Shown here in pieces: positions 10,195 through 19,474 of a stretch of DNA of 64,000 nt. This stretch comes from Streptomyces lincolnensis. Lineage in GTDB: Bacteria > Actinomycetota > Actinomycetes > Streptomycetales > Streptomycetaceae. The translations under genes and the position numbers were made by a program. Positions within the stretch are counted from its first letter, which is position 1. Each line of letters opens with the position of its first letter. The DNA is taken from positions 732,939-796,938 of the forward strand of contig NZ_JAIHON010000002.1 of assembly GCF_021173675.1 (NCBI RefSeq). Direction: 5' to 3'. The notes beneath the pieces were generated by a model. That model saw only the letters and a program-made list of their open reading frames with translations. It searched no databases and was not told the origin of the DNA.

Positions 10195-11691
10195 GTGACG
10201 TCCCGTATCCCGCGCGACTCCAGGCTTCGACTCGTCCGCCCGCGACCCCTGGCCGCCGCCCCCTCAGCTGTGAACCAGCGGCGCCCACGCCGCCCCGCGC
10301 CCCGGCCCCCGGAAGGCACACCGGCCCCCGCGGAACTGGCCAGAATGGCGCGCTCCGGCCTGGCAGCCGCGGCCCGTGTCGCCCGCTGGGCGGACGCCGC
10401 ACTCCACCCCGGCCGGGACGGCGCGACCTCCGACGGCAAAGGCACCCTCTCCGACGAGACCGCCGAACGGGCCGCGGCCGAGCTGGGCCTGACCCCGGAT
10501 CAGATCCGCGCGGACTGGGACACGGCCCGCCTCGCCGGCCTCGTCGAGGTGCACGGCGACAGCGCCCGCCCCGGTTGGCGGCTGCGCGCCTGGAACCGCG
10601 ACGACAGTGCCGTGCTGCGCGGCTGGGTCGCCCTCTTCGACGCCTGGTCGCTGGCCTACCCGGAACCCACCGACCACGAGCCGGCCGCCGTCGCCGAGGT
10701 CGTCTCGGCCATGCCCCAGGTGCTCTCCTTCCTCCAGCTGTCCGCCGGCCCCGTGCCCGAGGAACAGCTCCTGGACCTCCTCCAACAGCGGGTCACCGAA
10801 CTGCGCACCGAGCGCTGCGAGATCCCCTACGGCCCTCGCTCGGAACCCGCCCACCCGACGCACCCGGCCCACCCGGCCCTCGCGGAGGCCGAGCCGGCGC
10901 AGTCCGCCGCGCTCCACCTCGCCTCCGCGCGACCGGAGTCCGAGGCCGCACCGCGGCCCGAGCCCGACGCCCCGCTCGCCCCCCTCCTCGACTGGGCCCT
11001 GCGCGCGCTCGCCTCCGTCGGCGCCCTCACCTACGGCCACGGACAGGCCACGCTCACCCCGCTCGGCAGCTGGGCGGTCTGGGTCAAGCTGGAGCAGATC
11101 TGCGTGGCCGCCCAGAGCCCCGCCGGGAACATCGAGCAGGCCGCCGAGGGCATGCTCCGCGGCTGCGCCCAACTGCGCCCGAACGCGGCCCGCGCCGAGT
11201 ACCGCGCCTGGCTCGCCGCGCGCCCCGTCGGCAACGCCGTCACCGAACTGATCGACGCCGCCCGCGGTGACGACGCCCTGCTGCGCGGCCTCGCCTTCGA
11301 GGCCCTGCGCGTCGTCGGCGCCCCCGCCGAGCCCGACGTGCGCTCCGTGGCCGACGAGCCGACGCTGCGGCCGTACGCCCTGCTGTGGCTGGCCGAGCAC
11401 GACGGGATCGACCCGGAGGACGCCCACGAGGTCCTCACCCGCGAGGAGGCCACCTGGCTGTGGGTCGACACCGCGGCCGCCGTCGCCGACCACGGCGAGG
11501 CCCCGATGCTGGTCCGGCACCTGGAGTCCGCCCTCCAGCCGACCGTCCCCGCCCTGCTCGACGAGGTGCGCGCCGTCGGCCACCCCCGCACCGTGCAGGT
11601 CCTGGTCGCCCTCGCCGCCGCGCACCCCGACCCGGCCCTGGCCAAGGCCGTCCGCCGGGCCGCCTTCCAGGTGCACACCGGAGGAAGCTGA
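10195..11691 (+). CDS. Conserved hypothetical protein, 498 residues
   Basis: I do not recognise a family. The GTG start is chosen because it precedes RIPRDSR just downstream of a non-coding-looking stretch; the frame stays open further upstream. The protein is soluble, with no signal or helix long enough for a membrane. The N-terminal half has a winged-helix-like segment (ETAERAAAELGLTPDQIRADWDTARLAGLVEVHGDSARPGWRLRAW, about residues 85-140) and again TYGHGQATLTPLGSWAVW near 280. The C-terminal half is helical repeats rich in Ala/Glu/Asp, possibly HEAT-like. Together this suggests a DNA-associated or scaffold protein, but that is weak inference. Confidence 0.75.
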   Translation: MTSRIPRDSRLRLVRPRPLAAAPSAVNQRRPRRPAPRPPEGTPAPAELARMARSGLAAAARVARWADAALHPGRDGATSDGKGTLSDETAERAAAELGLTPDQIRADWDTARLAGLVEVHGDSARPGWRLRAWNRDDSAVLRGWVALFDAWSLAYPEPTDHEPAAVAEVVSAMPQVLSFLQLSAGPVPEEQLLDLLQQRVTELRTERCEIPYGPRSEPAHPTHPAHPALAEAEPAQSAALHLASARPESEAAPRPEPDAPLAPLLDWALRALASVGALTYGHGQATLTPLGSWAVWVKLEQICVAAQSPAGNIEQAAEGMLRGCAQLRPNAARAEYRAWLAARPVGNAVTELIDAARGDDALLRGLAFEALRVVGAPAEPDVRSVADEPTLRPYALLWLAEHDGIDPEDAHEVLTREEATWLWVDTAAAVADHGEAPMLVRHLESALQPTVPALLDEVRAVGHPRTVQVLVALAAAHPDPALAKAVRRAAFQVHTGGS

Positions 11692-11698
11692 CGGCCTG

Positions 11699-12121
11699 CT
11701 ACGCCCCTATCTCCGGGGCGTAGGTGCCGAAGCTCCAGACATTGCCCTCGGCGTCGCGGGCCATGTAGTCCCGTGAGCCGTAGTCCTGGTCGGTCGGGGG
11801 CATCAGGATCTCCGCGCCGTGTTCCACGGCCCGCTGGTGGTGTGCGTCGACGTCGTCCACGACGACGTACACCCCGGTCGGGCCCGCCTCCTTCATCGCC
11901 TTGTCGTAGGCGCTGCCGGTGCCCTTGGAGCCGAGCATCACCGCGCCGTTGCCCTGCACCAGTTCGGCGTGCACCACCGCGCCGTTCTCGTCCTCGTACA
12001 CGGACAGTTCCGTGAAGCCGAAGGCCTCCGTGAGCTGCCGGATGGCCGCCTTGGCGTCCGCGTAGATCAGGGTGGGGTAGATGCTGGGACGCCCGCCGCC
12101 CGTGCCTGCCATGTCCATCAC
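11699..12121 (-). CDS. VOC-superfamily (glyoxalase/bleomycin-resistance-like) protein
   Basis: 140 residues (up to 3 fewer if a later ATG is used; the first codons are ATGATGGACATG). A single VOC module of two beta-alpha-beta-beta-beta units: YPTLIYADAKAAIRQLTEAFGF at the start, a GAVVHAEL strand, then VDDVDAHHQRAVEHGAEI and the closing WSFGTYAPE. Similar to PhnB-like proteins. Convergent with the upstream unknown gene, with only 7 bp between stops. A repeat array likely to be an operator lies upstream at 12148-12189. Confidence 0.9.
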   Translation of the reverse strand: MMDMAGTGGGRPSIYPTLIYADAKAAIRQLTEAFGFTELSVYEDENGAVVHAELVQGNGAVMLGSKGTGSAYDKAMKEAGPTGVYVVVDDVDAHHQRAVEHGAEILMPPTDQDYGSRDYMARDAEGNVWSFGTYAPEIGA

Positions 12122-12147
12122 TCCCTCGTGACCGCATGCCGGAAATC

Positions 12148-12189
12148 GGTGATCTCTCCCGGAACTGCCGGATCTCCCGGAAAATCACC
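12148..12189. promoter_or_regulatory. Putative operator upstream of the VOC gene
   Basis: TCTCCCGGAA occurs twice (12155-12164 and 12173-12182), 18 bp apart, and the pair is bracketed by GGTGAT (12148-12153) and its reverse complement ATCACC (12184-12189). It lies 27-68 bp upstream of the VOC start. It could also fold as RNA. Confidence 0.45.
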
Positions 12190-12308
12190 TGCTGCCCAGT
12201 CTTGCAGGGACCACTGACAACGGCCCCCGCGCCGGTGAGGCCGGGCGGGGCAGGGTGGGGCCGGTGATCGAACACGCGAACGCAGAAAAAGTGGTTGCAC
12301 GGCCCCGT

Positions 12309-12314
12309 TAGACT
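12309..12314 (+). promoter_or_regulatory. -10 box TAGACT for a leaderless transcript
   Basis: TAGACT sits exactly at -12 to -7 if transcription starts at the A of the ATG at 12321. No convincing -35 is visible at the right spacing. There is no Shine-Dalgarno sequence before that ATG, which agrees with leaderless translation. Confidence 0.5.
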
Positions 12315-12320
12315 GGCCCC

Positions 12321-12344
12321 ATGGCCATTCTCCTCGCGCATTAG
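12321..12344 (+). CDS. Seven-codon leader peptide MAILLAH
   Basis: ATG GCC ATT CTC CTC GCG CAT TAG. The start coincides with the predicted transcription start, so the peptide would be translated from a leaderless mRNA. Its stop codon is the first base pair region of hairpin A downstream, 60 bp before the ABC-F start. The arrangement resembles ribosome-mediated attenuation of antibiotic-resistance ABC-F and erm genes, in which stalling on a short leader changes the RNA fold. Expression and function are inference. Confidence 0.6.
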   Translation: MAILLAH

Positions 12345-12377
12345 ACGGCGGGAACGTCCTCAGCCGTCCATCCCGCC
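12344..12377 (+). promoter_or_regulatory. Mutually exclusive hairpins in the ABC-F leader
   Basis: Hairpin A pairs GACGGC (12344-12349) with GCCGTC (12363-12368), with an inner GGA/TCC helix. Hairpin B pairs GGCGGGA (12347-12353) with TCCCGCC (12371-12377). They share bases 12347-12353, so only one can form at a time. Hairpin A starts at the leader-peptide stop codon, so a stalled ribosome would block A and permit B. Confidence 0.55.
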
Positions 12378-12403
12378 CCCCATATCCGCCCTGGAGTCTG
12401 TCC

Positions 12404-13981
<1,578 letters not shown>

Positions 13982-14002
<21 letters not shown>

Positions 14003-14068
14003 TCGAATCCGTGATCCACAGCGTATGGATCATTCGGCCTACCGGTGATCCATCATCTGTGTGAGATC
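13982..14068. promoter_or_regulatory. Cluster of six GATC sites
   Basis: GATC occurs at 13982, 14001, 14013, 14028, 14047 and 14065 (first bases). At about 72% G+C roughly 0.2 would be expected in 87 bp. The cluster spans the ABC-F stop and lies 270-356 bp upstream of gbn, whose product is reported to bind GATC-centred sites. A further GATC is at 14295. Confidence 0.45.
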
Positions 14069-14102
14069 TCCTCGTACCGAGGTGTGTCCTACATCCATTT
14101 CC

Positions 14103-14135
14103 CGGCCGAGCCCTTTATCGACAAGGGCTCGGCCG
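14103..14135 (+). terminator. Terminator after the ABC-F gene
   Basis: Perfect 13-bp stem CGGCCGAGCCCTT / AAGGGCTCGGCCG with loop TATCGAC, 100 bp past the ABC-F stop. Confidence 0.75.
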
Positions 14136-14171
14136 TCGCACGTCTCTGACCTGGTCATTCGTGAAAGAACC

Positions 14172-14189
14172 CGTTCGGCGGTACGAACG
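14172..14189. promoter_or_regulatory. Small palindrome upstream of gbn
   Basis: CGTTCG-GCGGTA-CGAACG, a 6-bp-armed inverted repeat between the ABC-F terminator and gbn. It may be an operator; the binding protein is unknown. Confidence 0.3.
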
Positions 14190-14337
14190 CCACTGAGTTG
14201 AATCACGGATTCCGCTTGTGGGGACGCGCTCCTGTCGTCAAAACCAGGTCTTACGGACCTTGCCGAATGGGTGGCCATGAAGCCCCGGAGGGGTGATCAT
14301 GAGGAGACCAGAGCGCACTTCCCATGAGGAGGCACGG

Positions 14338-14559
14338 GTGGCCGAGACTCTGAAGAAGGGCAGCCGGGTAACCGGCGCCGCGCGCGACAAGCTCGCGGCA
14401 GACCTGAAGAAGAAGTACGACTCCGGTGCGAGCATTCGAGCGCTGGCCGAGGAAACCGGCCGCTCGTATGGCTTCGTCCACCGGATGCTCAGTGAGTCCG
14501 GCGTCACGCTTCGTGGGCGTGGCGGCGCGACCAGGGGCAAGAAGGCCGCGACGTCCTGA
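14338..14559 (+). CDS. gbn: Gbn-type small nucleoid-associated protein
   Basis: 73 residues from GTG, with GAGGAGG about 8 bp upstream (the upstream in-frame ATG has no comparable site). Basic, with one helix-turn-helix, IRALAEETGRSYGFVHRML (about residues 33-51), like the Hin recombinase DNA-binding fold, and a Lys/Arg/Gly-rich C-terminus. Size, sequence and position (next to an enoyl-CoA hydratase) match S. coelicolor SCO1839, described as Gbn, a GATC-binding nucleoid protein affecting development and antibiotic production. A clear terminator follows. Confidence 0.9.
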   Translation: MAETLKKGSRVTGAARDKLAADLKKKYDSGASIRALAEETGRSYGFVHRMLSESGVTLRGRGGATRGKKAATS

Positions 14560-14589
14560 ACCGGGCGGCCCATCGGCTTTCGATGGTGG

Positions 14590-14621
14590 CCACCCGGTCG
14601 TTCAGCTGATCGACCGGGTGG
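14590..14621 (+). terminator. Terminator after gbn
   Basis: 11-bp perfect stem: CCACCCGGTCG (14590-14600) pairs with CGACCGGGTGG (14611-14621), loop of 10 nt. Confidence 0.75.
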
Positions 14622-14684
14622 TTACTGTGCAGTCACTTAGCATCGCTGTATCGCTCTGCTGACCGCACGCATCGGAGGCACCCC

Positions 14685-15506
14685 ATGGCTTCGCCCGACC
14701 AGGACGTCGTTGCCCGAGGTCCCGAAGTTTCCGCACTCGACAAGGACGGCGTACGGCTCACCGTCGACGACGCGATCGCCACGGTGACGCTGACCAACCC
14801 GGCCAAGCGCAACGCGCAGAGCCCCGCTCTGTGGCGGGCGCTGGCCGAAGCCGGTCGGCTGCTGCCGGGGTCGGTCCGTGTCGTCGTGCTGCGTGCCGAG
14901 GGCAAGTCCTTCTCCGCCGGACTCGACCGGCAGGCGTTCACGCCCGAGGGCTTCGACGGCGAGCCGTCGTTCATCGACCTCGCGCGTGGCACCGATGCCG
15001 AACTGGACGCTGCCATCGCCGAGTACCAGGAGGGTTTCACCTGGTGGCGGCGGAGCGACATCGTGTCCATCGCCGCCGTACAGGGGCATGCCATCGGGGC
15101 GGGCTTCCAGCTCGCCCTTGCCTGTGATCTGCGCGTCGTCGCCGACGACGTGCAGTTCGCCATGCGCGAGACCAGCCTGGGCCTGGTGCCCGACCTCACC
15201 GGCACGAACCCCCTCGTGGGGCTCGTCGGATACGCCAGGGCCCTGGAGATCTGCGTGACCGGACGGTCCGTGCAGGCCGAGGAGGCCGTGAGCACGGGGC
15301 TGGCGAACGTCGCGGTACCCCTGGACCAGCTCGACGGCGCGGTACGCGACCTGGCGGGAGCGGTCCTCGCCGCGCCCCGCGACGCCGTCATCGAGACGAA
15401 GGCACTGCTGCGCGGCGCCCAGGACCGCGACTACGAGGCCCAGCGCACCGCGGAACGAGCGGCCCAGGCCCGGCGGCTGCGGGATCTGGCCGGCGTGGGC
15501 GAGTGA
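14685..15506 (+). CDS. Enoyl-CoA hydratase/isomerase family protein
   Basis: 273 residues, crotonase fold. The oxyanion-hole segments are SFSAGLDR (about 77-84) and GHAIGAGFQLALACDLR (about 130-146), and the catalytic-loop region reads RETSLGLVPDLTGTNPLVGLVG, with one Glu at the usual first position; the second hydratase Glu is not obvious, so an isomerase-like or divergent activity is possible. ATG start after GGAGG. Stands alone, 4 bp before the convergent stop of the next gene. Confidence 0.88.
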   Translation: MASPDQDVVARGPEVSALDKDGVRLTVDDAIATVTLTNPAKRNAQSPALWRALAEAGRLLPGSVRVVVLRAEGKSFSAGLDRQAFTPEGFDGEPSFIDLARGTDAELDAAIAEYQEGFTWWRRSDIVSIAAVQGHAIGAGFQLALACDLRVVADDVQFAMRETSLGLVPDLTGTNPLVGLVGYARALEICVTGRSVQAEEAVSTGLANVAVPLDQLDGAVRDLAGAVLAAPRDAVIETKALLRGAQDRDYEAQRTAERAAQARRLRDLAGVGE

Positions 15507-15510
15507 GCGC

Positions 15511-16245
15511 TCATCCGACCGCGGTCACCAGGACCGCCACCGTCGGATGACCCGGCAGCGCCCGTTCCACCGCCGCACGGACCTCCCGGGCCACGTCCAG
15601 GGCCCGGTGGTCCGTGCCGACCGCCAGCTCCACCCGGACATGCCGTCGGGGCAGGGCGGCGGTGTCGTCCTGCCGTTCCGCGATGTGCGCCGGGCGGCCC
15701 AGCACGTCCGTCAGACGGTCCACGCCGGGGACACCCAGGGCCGCTTCGGCCGCCCGTCCGGCGTCGTCGTCCCCGCTCGACGGAGCGGCGGGGGCCGGCT
15801 CGGAGGGTCGTACGGGATCGGGCCGGGGCTCCTGCGCAGGCGGTTCCGGCTCCTCGTCCAGCAGGTCCGTCACCCGTAGGTCGACCTCCGCCACCTCCAG
15901 GCCGAGGCCCTGGGCCGCCGTCACCACCAGCGCGCGCAGGCGCGCCGCCGTCACCGGCAGGGGTGCGGACGCCGTCGCGCCGAACTCCGCCGTCACGCGC
16001 AGCGGACCGGGCGGCAGAGCGCCCGGCGGAGGCGGTACGGCGGGCTCGCGCACGTCCGCCGGATCGGCGAGCCCGATCCGCACCGGACCCAGCCGCAGCC
16101 CGCGCGTCTCCCGTGCCGCGCGCCCCAGTACCGCCCCGGCCGCCTGCTCGGTGATCCACACGCCGTCGCGCGCGCCGCCCAGGGGCAGCAGTCTCCCGAG
16201 CCCCAGCTGATGCCGCACTGCCCGCGCCCACCGTTCCGCTGTCAT
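15511..16245 (-). CDS. Unknown protein beside the Asp23 cluster, with Asp23-like ends
   Basis: 244 residues from the ATG at 16245 (GGAGGA lies very close to it; ATGs at 16263 and 16284 are alternatives). From memory, Streptomyces annotations call this gene 'nucleopolyhedrovirus P10 family', which is not informative. The N-terminal part (GVWITEQAAGAVLGRAARETRGLRLGPVRIGLA) and the C-terminal part (HVRVELAVGTDHRALDVAREVRAAVERAL) resemble the beta-alpha pattern of Asp23/Gls24, separated by a Pro/Glu-rich linker (EEPEPPAQEPRPDPVRPSEP). Divergently placed to the Asp23 operon, so a common function at the envelope is likely. Confidence 0.75.
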   Translation of the reverse strand: MTAERWARAVRHQLGLGRLLPLGGARDGVWITEQAAGAVLGRAARETRGLRLGPVRIGLADPADVREPAVPPPPGALPPGPLRVTAEFGATASAPLPVTAARLRALVVTAAQGLGLEVAEVDLRVTDLLDEEPEPPAQEPRPDPVRPSEPAPAAPSSGDDDAGRAAEAALGVPGVDRLTDVLGRPAHIAERQDDTAALPRRHVRVELAVGTDHRALDVAREVRAAVERALPGHPTVAVLVTAVG

Positions 16246-16330
16246 TCCTCCAGCCTGCCGCATCCCTGGCGCGCGATCGCGCAACCCCGCTTACGGTGGT
16301 CGAAGAGACGAGCGGAAGGGGAGTACGGCC

Positions 16331-16816
16331 ATGAGCGACATGACGGAGCGGAACCGGACACAGAGCGCCGAGGGCGAGTTCGAGCCGCCGGTCCAGACCC
16401 GCAAGACCGTCAAGCGCGGCGGCGGGGACCCGGCCACCAGAGGGCGGACGACCATCGCCGACGGTGTCGTGGAGAAGATCGCCGGCATGGCCGCCCGGGA
16501 CGTCGTCGGCGTGCACGCCATGGGCAGTGGGCTGAGCCGCACCTTCGGAGCGGTGCGGGACCGGGTCCCCGGCGGGGCGAAGTCGGTGACACGCGGGGTC
16601 AAGGTCGAGGTCGGCGAGGTGCAGACCGCGCTCGACCTGGAGATCGTCGTCGACTACGGCGTGGCGATCGCCGACGTGGCCCAGGCCGTACGGGAGAACG
16701 TCATCGCCGCGGTGGAACGGATGACCGGCCTGGAAGTCGTCGAGGTCAACATCGCCGTGAGCGACGTGAAGCTTCCCGAGGAAGAGGACGAGGAGCCGGA
16801 ATCCCGTCTCCAGTAG
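16331..16816 (+). CDS. Asp23/Gls24 family envelope stress protein (1)
   Basis: 161 residues; ATG with AGGGGAG upstream. Asp23 domain from about residue 38: TTIADGVVEKIAGMAARDVVGVHAMG, then VEVGEVQTALDLEIVVDYGVAIADVAQAVRENVIAAVERMTG and VVEVNIAVSDV. Charged, disordered ends. In Staphylococcus, Asp23 is tethered to the membrane by AmaP and responds to envelope stress; an AmaP-like gene ends this operon. First gene of five. Confidence 0.92.
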   Translation: MSDMTERNRTQSAEGEFEPPVQTRKTVKRGGGDPATRGRTTIADGVVEKIAGMAARDVVGVHAMGSGLSRTFGAVRDRVPGGAKSVTRGVKVEVGEVQTALDLEIVVDYGVAIADVAQAVRENVIAAVERMTGLEVVEVNIAVSDVKLPEEEDEEPESRLQ

Positions 16817-16843
16817 CCACCCCCACAGCTTAGGGAGCGCAGC

Positions 16844-17038
16844 ATGAGCATGGCCGTGGTCGGCATGATCGCCGGCATGGCGCTGGGCTTCGCCGGGTAT
16901 TTCGGCGGGTTCGGCGCCTTCCTGCTGGTGGCGGCCCTGGGCGCCGTCGGATTCGTCGTCGGCCGGTTCCTGGAGGGGGACCTGGAGCTCGGCGACTTCT
17001 TCCGCGCCCGTGACGACCGCCGCGACCGGCGGCGATGA
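16844..17038 (+). CDS. DUF2273 family small membrane protein
   Basis: 64 residues: two adjoining hydrophobic helices (about residues 4-24 and 25-42) and an acidic then very basic tail (GDFFRARDDRRDRRR). This matches DUF2273 proteins that accompany Asp23 genes. Preceded by TAGGGAG; the stop TGA overlaps the next start (ATGA). Confidence 0.9.
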   Translation: MSMAVVGMIAGMALGFAGYFGGFGAFLLVAALGAVGFVVGRFLEGDLELGDFFRARDDRRDRRR

Positions 17039-17418
17039 CGTCCGCGAGCGGTGCCGCCGGAGAACCTCGCGGATCCCTGACCGCCGTCCCGCCGGGTGAG
17101 CGCGGCGCGACCCGGATCGCGGACCGGGTCGTCGCGAAGATCGCCGGACAGGCGGCACGCGAGGCGCTCGGCGCCCTGTCCCCGGAGGCCGAACCCCCCT
17201 ACGCCGGTGTCGTGGTGCACCACGAGGTCGCCCGGATCCGGGTGCACGTCGAACTCGACTACCCCGGCGACATCGGTTCCCGGTGCGGTCGGGTGCGTCG
17301 TCATGTCGCCGAGCGGGTAGGCGCGTTGGTGGGTATGGAGGTGTCGGAGGTCGCCGTCCAGGTGGAGCGGCTGCACCTGGCTCCGGCGCACGGCGCGGCA
17401 CAGGGGAGGACGCGATGA
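17035..17418 (+). CDS. Asp23/Gls24 family protein (2)
   Basis: 127 residues; ATG overlaps the DUF2273 stop. Core GATRIADRVVAKIAGQAAREALG followed by VVVHHEVARIRVHVELDYPGDIGSRCGRVRRHVAERVGALVGMEVSEVAVQVERL is the Asp23 pattern. Divergent paralogue of the first gene, so the two may form mixed assemblies. Ends in an ATGA overlap. Confidence 0.88.
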   Translation: MTSASGAAGEPRGSLTAVPPGERGATRIADRVVAKIAGQAAREALGALSPEAEPPYAGVVVHHEVARIRVHVELDYPGDIGSRCGRVRRHVAERVGALVGMEVSEVAVQVERLHLAPAHGAAQGRTR

Positions 17419-18110
17419 GCGAGCCCCAGGGCTCCGAGGGCACCACACGACGACTGCCGGTCATCGAGAAGGCGGCCGACACGGGCGGGGAGTACGAGGC
17501 TCCACCCGTCGAGGTCCCGCCCGCCGAAGCCCCGCCCGTCCTGGACGACACGGGCGGCGAGACGGGCGGCGACCGCCGCTTCTGGTCGGCCCGCCGGGTC
17601 CCCGCGGGGATCGTGGCCGTGCTGCTCCTGGTCGTCGCGGGCGCCTTCCTGTACGACGTCGCCGCCGTGCGCGCCCGTCGGGACGCCCTGTCCTGGCGCC
17701 GCGATCTGGCCCGGCAACTCGCCGAGCGGCCCCTCGACGACACCTGGGTGCTGGTCGGCGCGGGCGTCGCCGGGGTGCTCGGCCTGTGGCTGATCGTGCT
17801 CGCCTGCACGCCCGGCCTGCGCGCCGTGCTGCCGATGCGCCGCCCCCGCGCCGACGTACGCGCCGGCCTCCACCGGGACGCGGCCGCCACAGTGCTGCGC
17901 GACCGGGCCATGGAGGTCTCGGGCGTGCAGTCCGTACGGGTGCGCGTGCGCCGCGCCCGGGCCGACGTCCGCGCCGTCTCCCACTTCCGTGAGGTGGACG
18001 AGGTCCGCGCCGACCTGGACGCCACCCTCGCCGCGGCGGTCGGGGGCCTGGGACTGGCCCGCCCGCCCGCGCTGTCCGTGCATGTGGCCCGACCCGGCCG
18101 GAAGGGGTGA
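17415..18110 (+). CDS. DUF6286-type membrane protein of the Asp23 module
   Basis: 231 residues; translationally coupled to the previous gene. An acidic Pro-rich cytoplasmic N-terminus (about 1-58) is followed by two membrane helices (RVPAGIVAVLLLVVAGAFLY about 63-82 and WVLVGAGVAGVLGLWLIVLA about 112-131) and a soluble C-terminal domain (VSGVQSVRVRVRRARADVRA ... ALSVHVARP) that again looks Asp23/AmaP-like. Probably an anchor for the Asp23 proteins. Confidence 0.82.
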   Translation: MSEPQGSEGTTRRLPVIEKAADTGGEYEAPPVEVPPAEAPPVLDDTGGETGGDRRFWSARRVPAGIVAVLLLVVAGAFLYDVAAVRARRDALSWRRDLARQLAERPLDDTWVLVGAGVAGVLGLWLIVLACTPGLRAVLPMRRPRADVRAGLHRDAAATVLRDRAMEVSGVQSVRVRVRRARADVRAVSHFREVDEVRADLDATLAAAVGGLGLARPPALSVHVARPGRKG

Positions 18111-18694
18111 GGACGGTGCTCAGGACCGTCAACCGCGTAGTGCTCGGCCTTGTCGGCCTCGTCCTGTTCGTCCTCGGCGGTTCCGTCCTCGCCGTGGGGC
18201 TGGGCGCCCCGGCCCCCTCCTGGTGGATCCACGACGGCCGCCACGACGTGCTGTTCAGCGACGGCGAGCGGACCCGCTGGCGCGACGCCGGCTGGTGGTG
18301 GCCGACCGTCCTCGCGGTCCTCGCCGTCCTCGTCCTGCTCGCCCTGTGGTGGCTGACCGCCGTCCTGCGCCGCCGCCGGCTCTCCGAGGTGCTCGTCGAC
18401 ACCGGCGACGGCGAGGGCGCGCTGCTCAGGGGGCGGGCCCTGGAGAACGTACTCGCCGGGGAGGCGGCCCGGTCGGACGGCGTCGACCACGCCCACGCCC
18501 ACCTCACCGGCCGCTCCAGCGCCCCGGAGGCCCGCGTACGGCTGCACCTGGAGCCGCACGTGGACCCGGCGGCGGCCCTGCGCGACCTCACCGCCCAGGC
18601 CCTGACCCACGCCCGCGATTCGGCGGGGCTCGCGTCCCTCCCGGCGGAGGTCCGGCTGAACGGGGTCAAGCACCGCGCGGAAAGGGTCAGTTGA
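18107..18694 (+). CDS. amaP: AmaP-like alkaline shock membrane anchor
   Basis: 195 residues from a GTG overlapping the previous stop. Two membrane helices (about residues 8-32 and 62-86) with an intervening WWIHDGR loop, then a soluble domain with LVDTGDGEGALLRGRALENVLAGEAAR and VRLHLEPHVDPAAALRDLTAQAL, as in AmaP. Last gene of the operon; convergent with an SDR gene 19 bp away. Confidence 0.85.
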   Translation: MRTVLRTVNRVVLGLVGLVLFVLGGSVLAVGLGAPAPSWWIHDGRHDVLFSDGERTRWRDAGWWWPTVLAVLAVLVLLALWWLTAVLRRRRLSEVLVDTGDGEGALLRGRALENVLAGEAARSDGVDHAHAHLTGRSSAPEARVRLHLEPHVDPAAALRDLTAQALTHARDSAGLASLPAEVRLNGVKHRAERVS

Positions 18695-18713
18695 GAAACC
18701 GGCAGGCAGCCGC

Positions 18714-19469
18714 TCAGAACCCGTGCCGCATCCCACCGTCGACAGGCAGCATGACCCCCGTCAGATAAGAAGCCGCCGGCGACAGCAAAAACGCCCCGAC
18801 CCGCCCGAATTCCTCCGGCGTCCCGTACCGCCGCAACGGAATCCGCGATTCCTGCGCGGCCCGCGCGGCCTCGGGATCCGCGGCCATTCCGTCCAGCTCC
18901 CGCACCCGGTCCGTGTCGATACGCGACGGCAGCAGCCCCACGACCCGAATTCCCCGCGGCCCCAGTTCGTCGGCGAGCGACTTGGCGAATCCGGCGAGAC
19001 CCGGACGCAGTCCGTTGGAGATCGTCAGCCCGGGAATCGGCTCGTGCACCGACGCGGACAGTACGAACCCGATGACACCCCCCGCTTCCAACGCGGCGGC
19101 GGCCGCCCGCGCGAGCCGGACCGCGCCGAGGAACACCGACTCGAATGCCGCCTGCCACTGCTCGTCCGTGTTGTCGGCGACGAACCCCGGCGCGGGCCCG
19201 CCCACGCTGACGAGCACGCCGTCGAATCCGCCGAAGTGCTCACGCGCCGCGGCGATCAGCCGGGCCGCCGCCTCCGGGTCGGCGTTGTCCGCCGAGACCC
19301 CGACCGCGTTCGGTCCCAGCGCCCCGGCCGCGTCGGCGACCCGCTTCTCCTCCCGCCCCGTGATGACCACCTTCGCCCCGTCGGCGACGAGTTCGCGCGC
19401 GACCGCGTTGCCCAGGCCCCGCGTGGCTCCGGTGACGACGTACACCCGGTCCTTCAGTCCAAGATCCAT
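18714..19469 (-). CDS. SDR-family oxidoreductase
   Basis: 251 residues. Rossmann motif TGATRGLGNAVAREL (about 13-27). The usual NNAG is replaced by SVGGP, and the Ser-Tyr-Lys triad is degenerate (SASVHEPIPGLTISNGLRPGLAGFAKSLADELG), with Asn where Tyr is expected. C-terminal DGGMRHGF is standard. So it is a divergent ('atypical') SDR whose catalysis is uncertain. 5 bp downstream of the GH15 gene on the same strand, so cotranscribed. Confidence 0.87.
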   Translation of the reverse strand: MDLGLKDRVYVVTGATRGLGNAVARELVADGAKVVITGREEKRVADAAGALGPNAVGVSADNADPEAAARLIAAAREHFGGFDGVLVSVGGPAPGFVADNTDEQWQAAFESVFLGAVRLARAAAAALEAGGVIGFVLSASVHEPIPGLTISNGLRPGLAGFAKSLADELGPRGIRVVGLLPSRIDTDRVRELDGMAADPEAARAAQESRIPLRRYGTPEEFGRVGAFLLSPAASYLTGVMLPVDGGMRHGF

Positions 19470-19474
19470 GGCCC

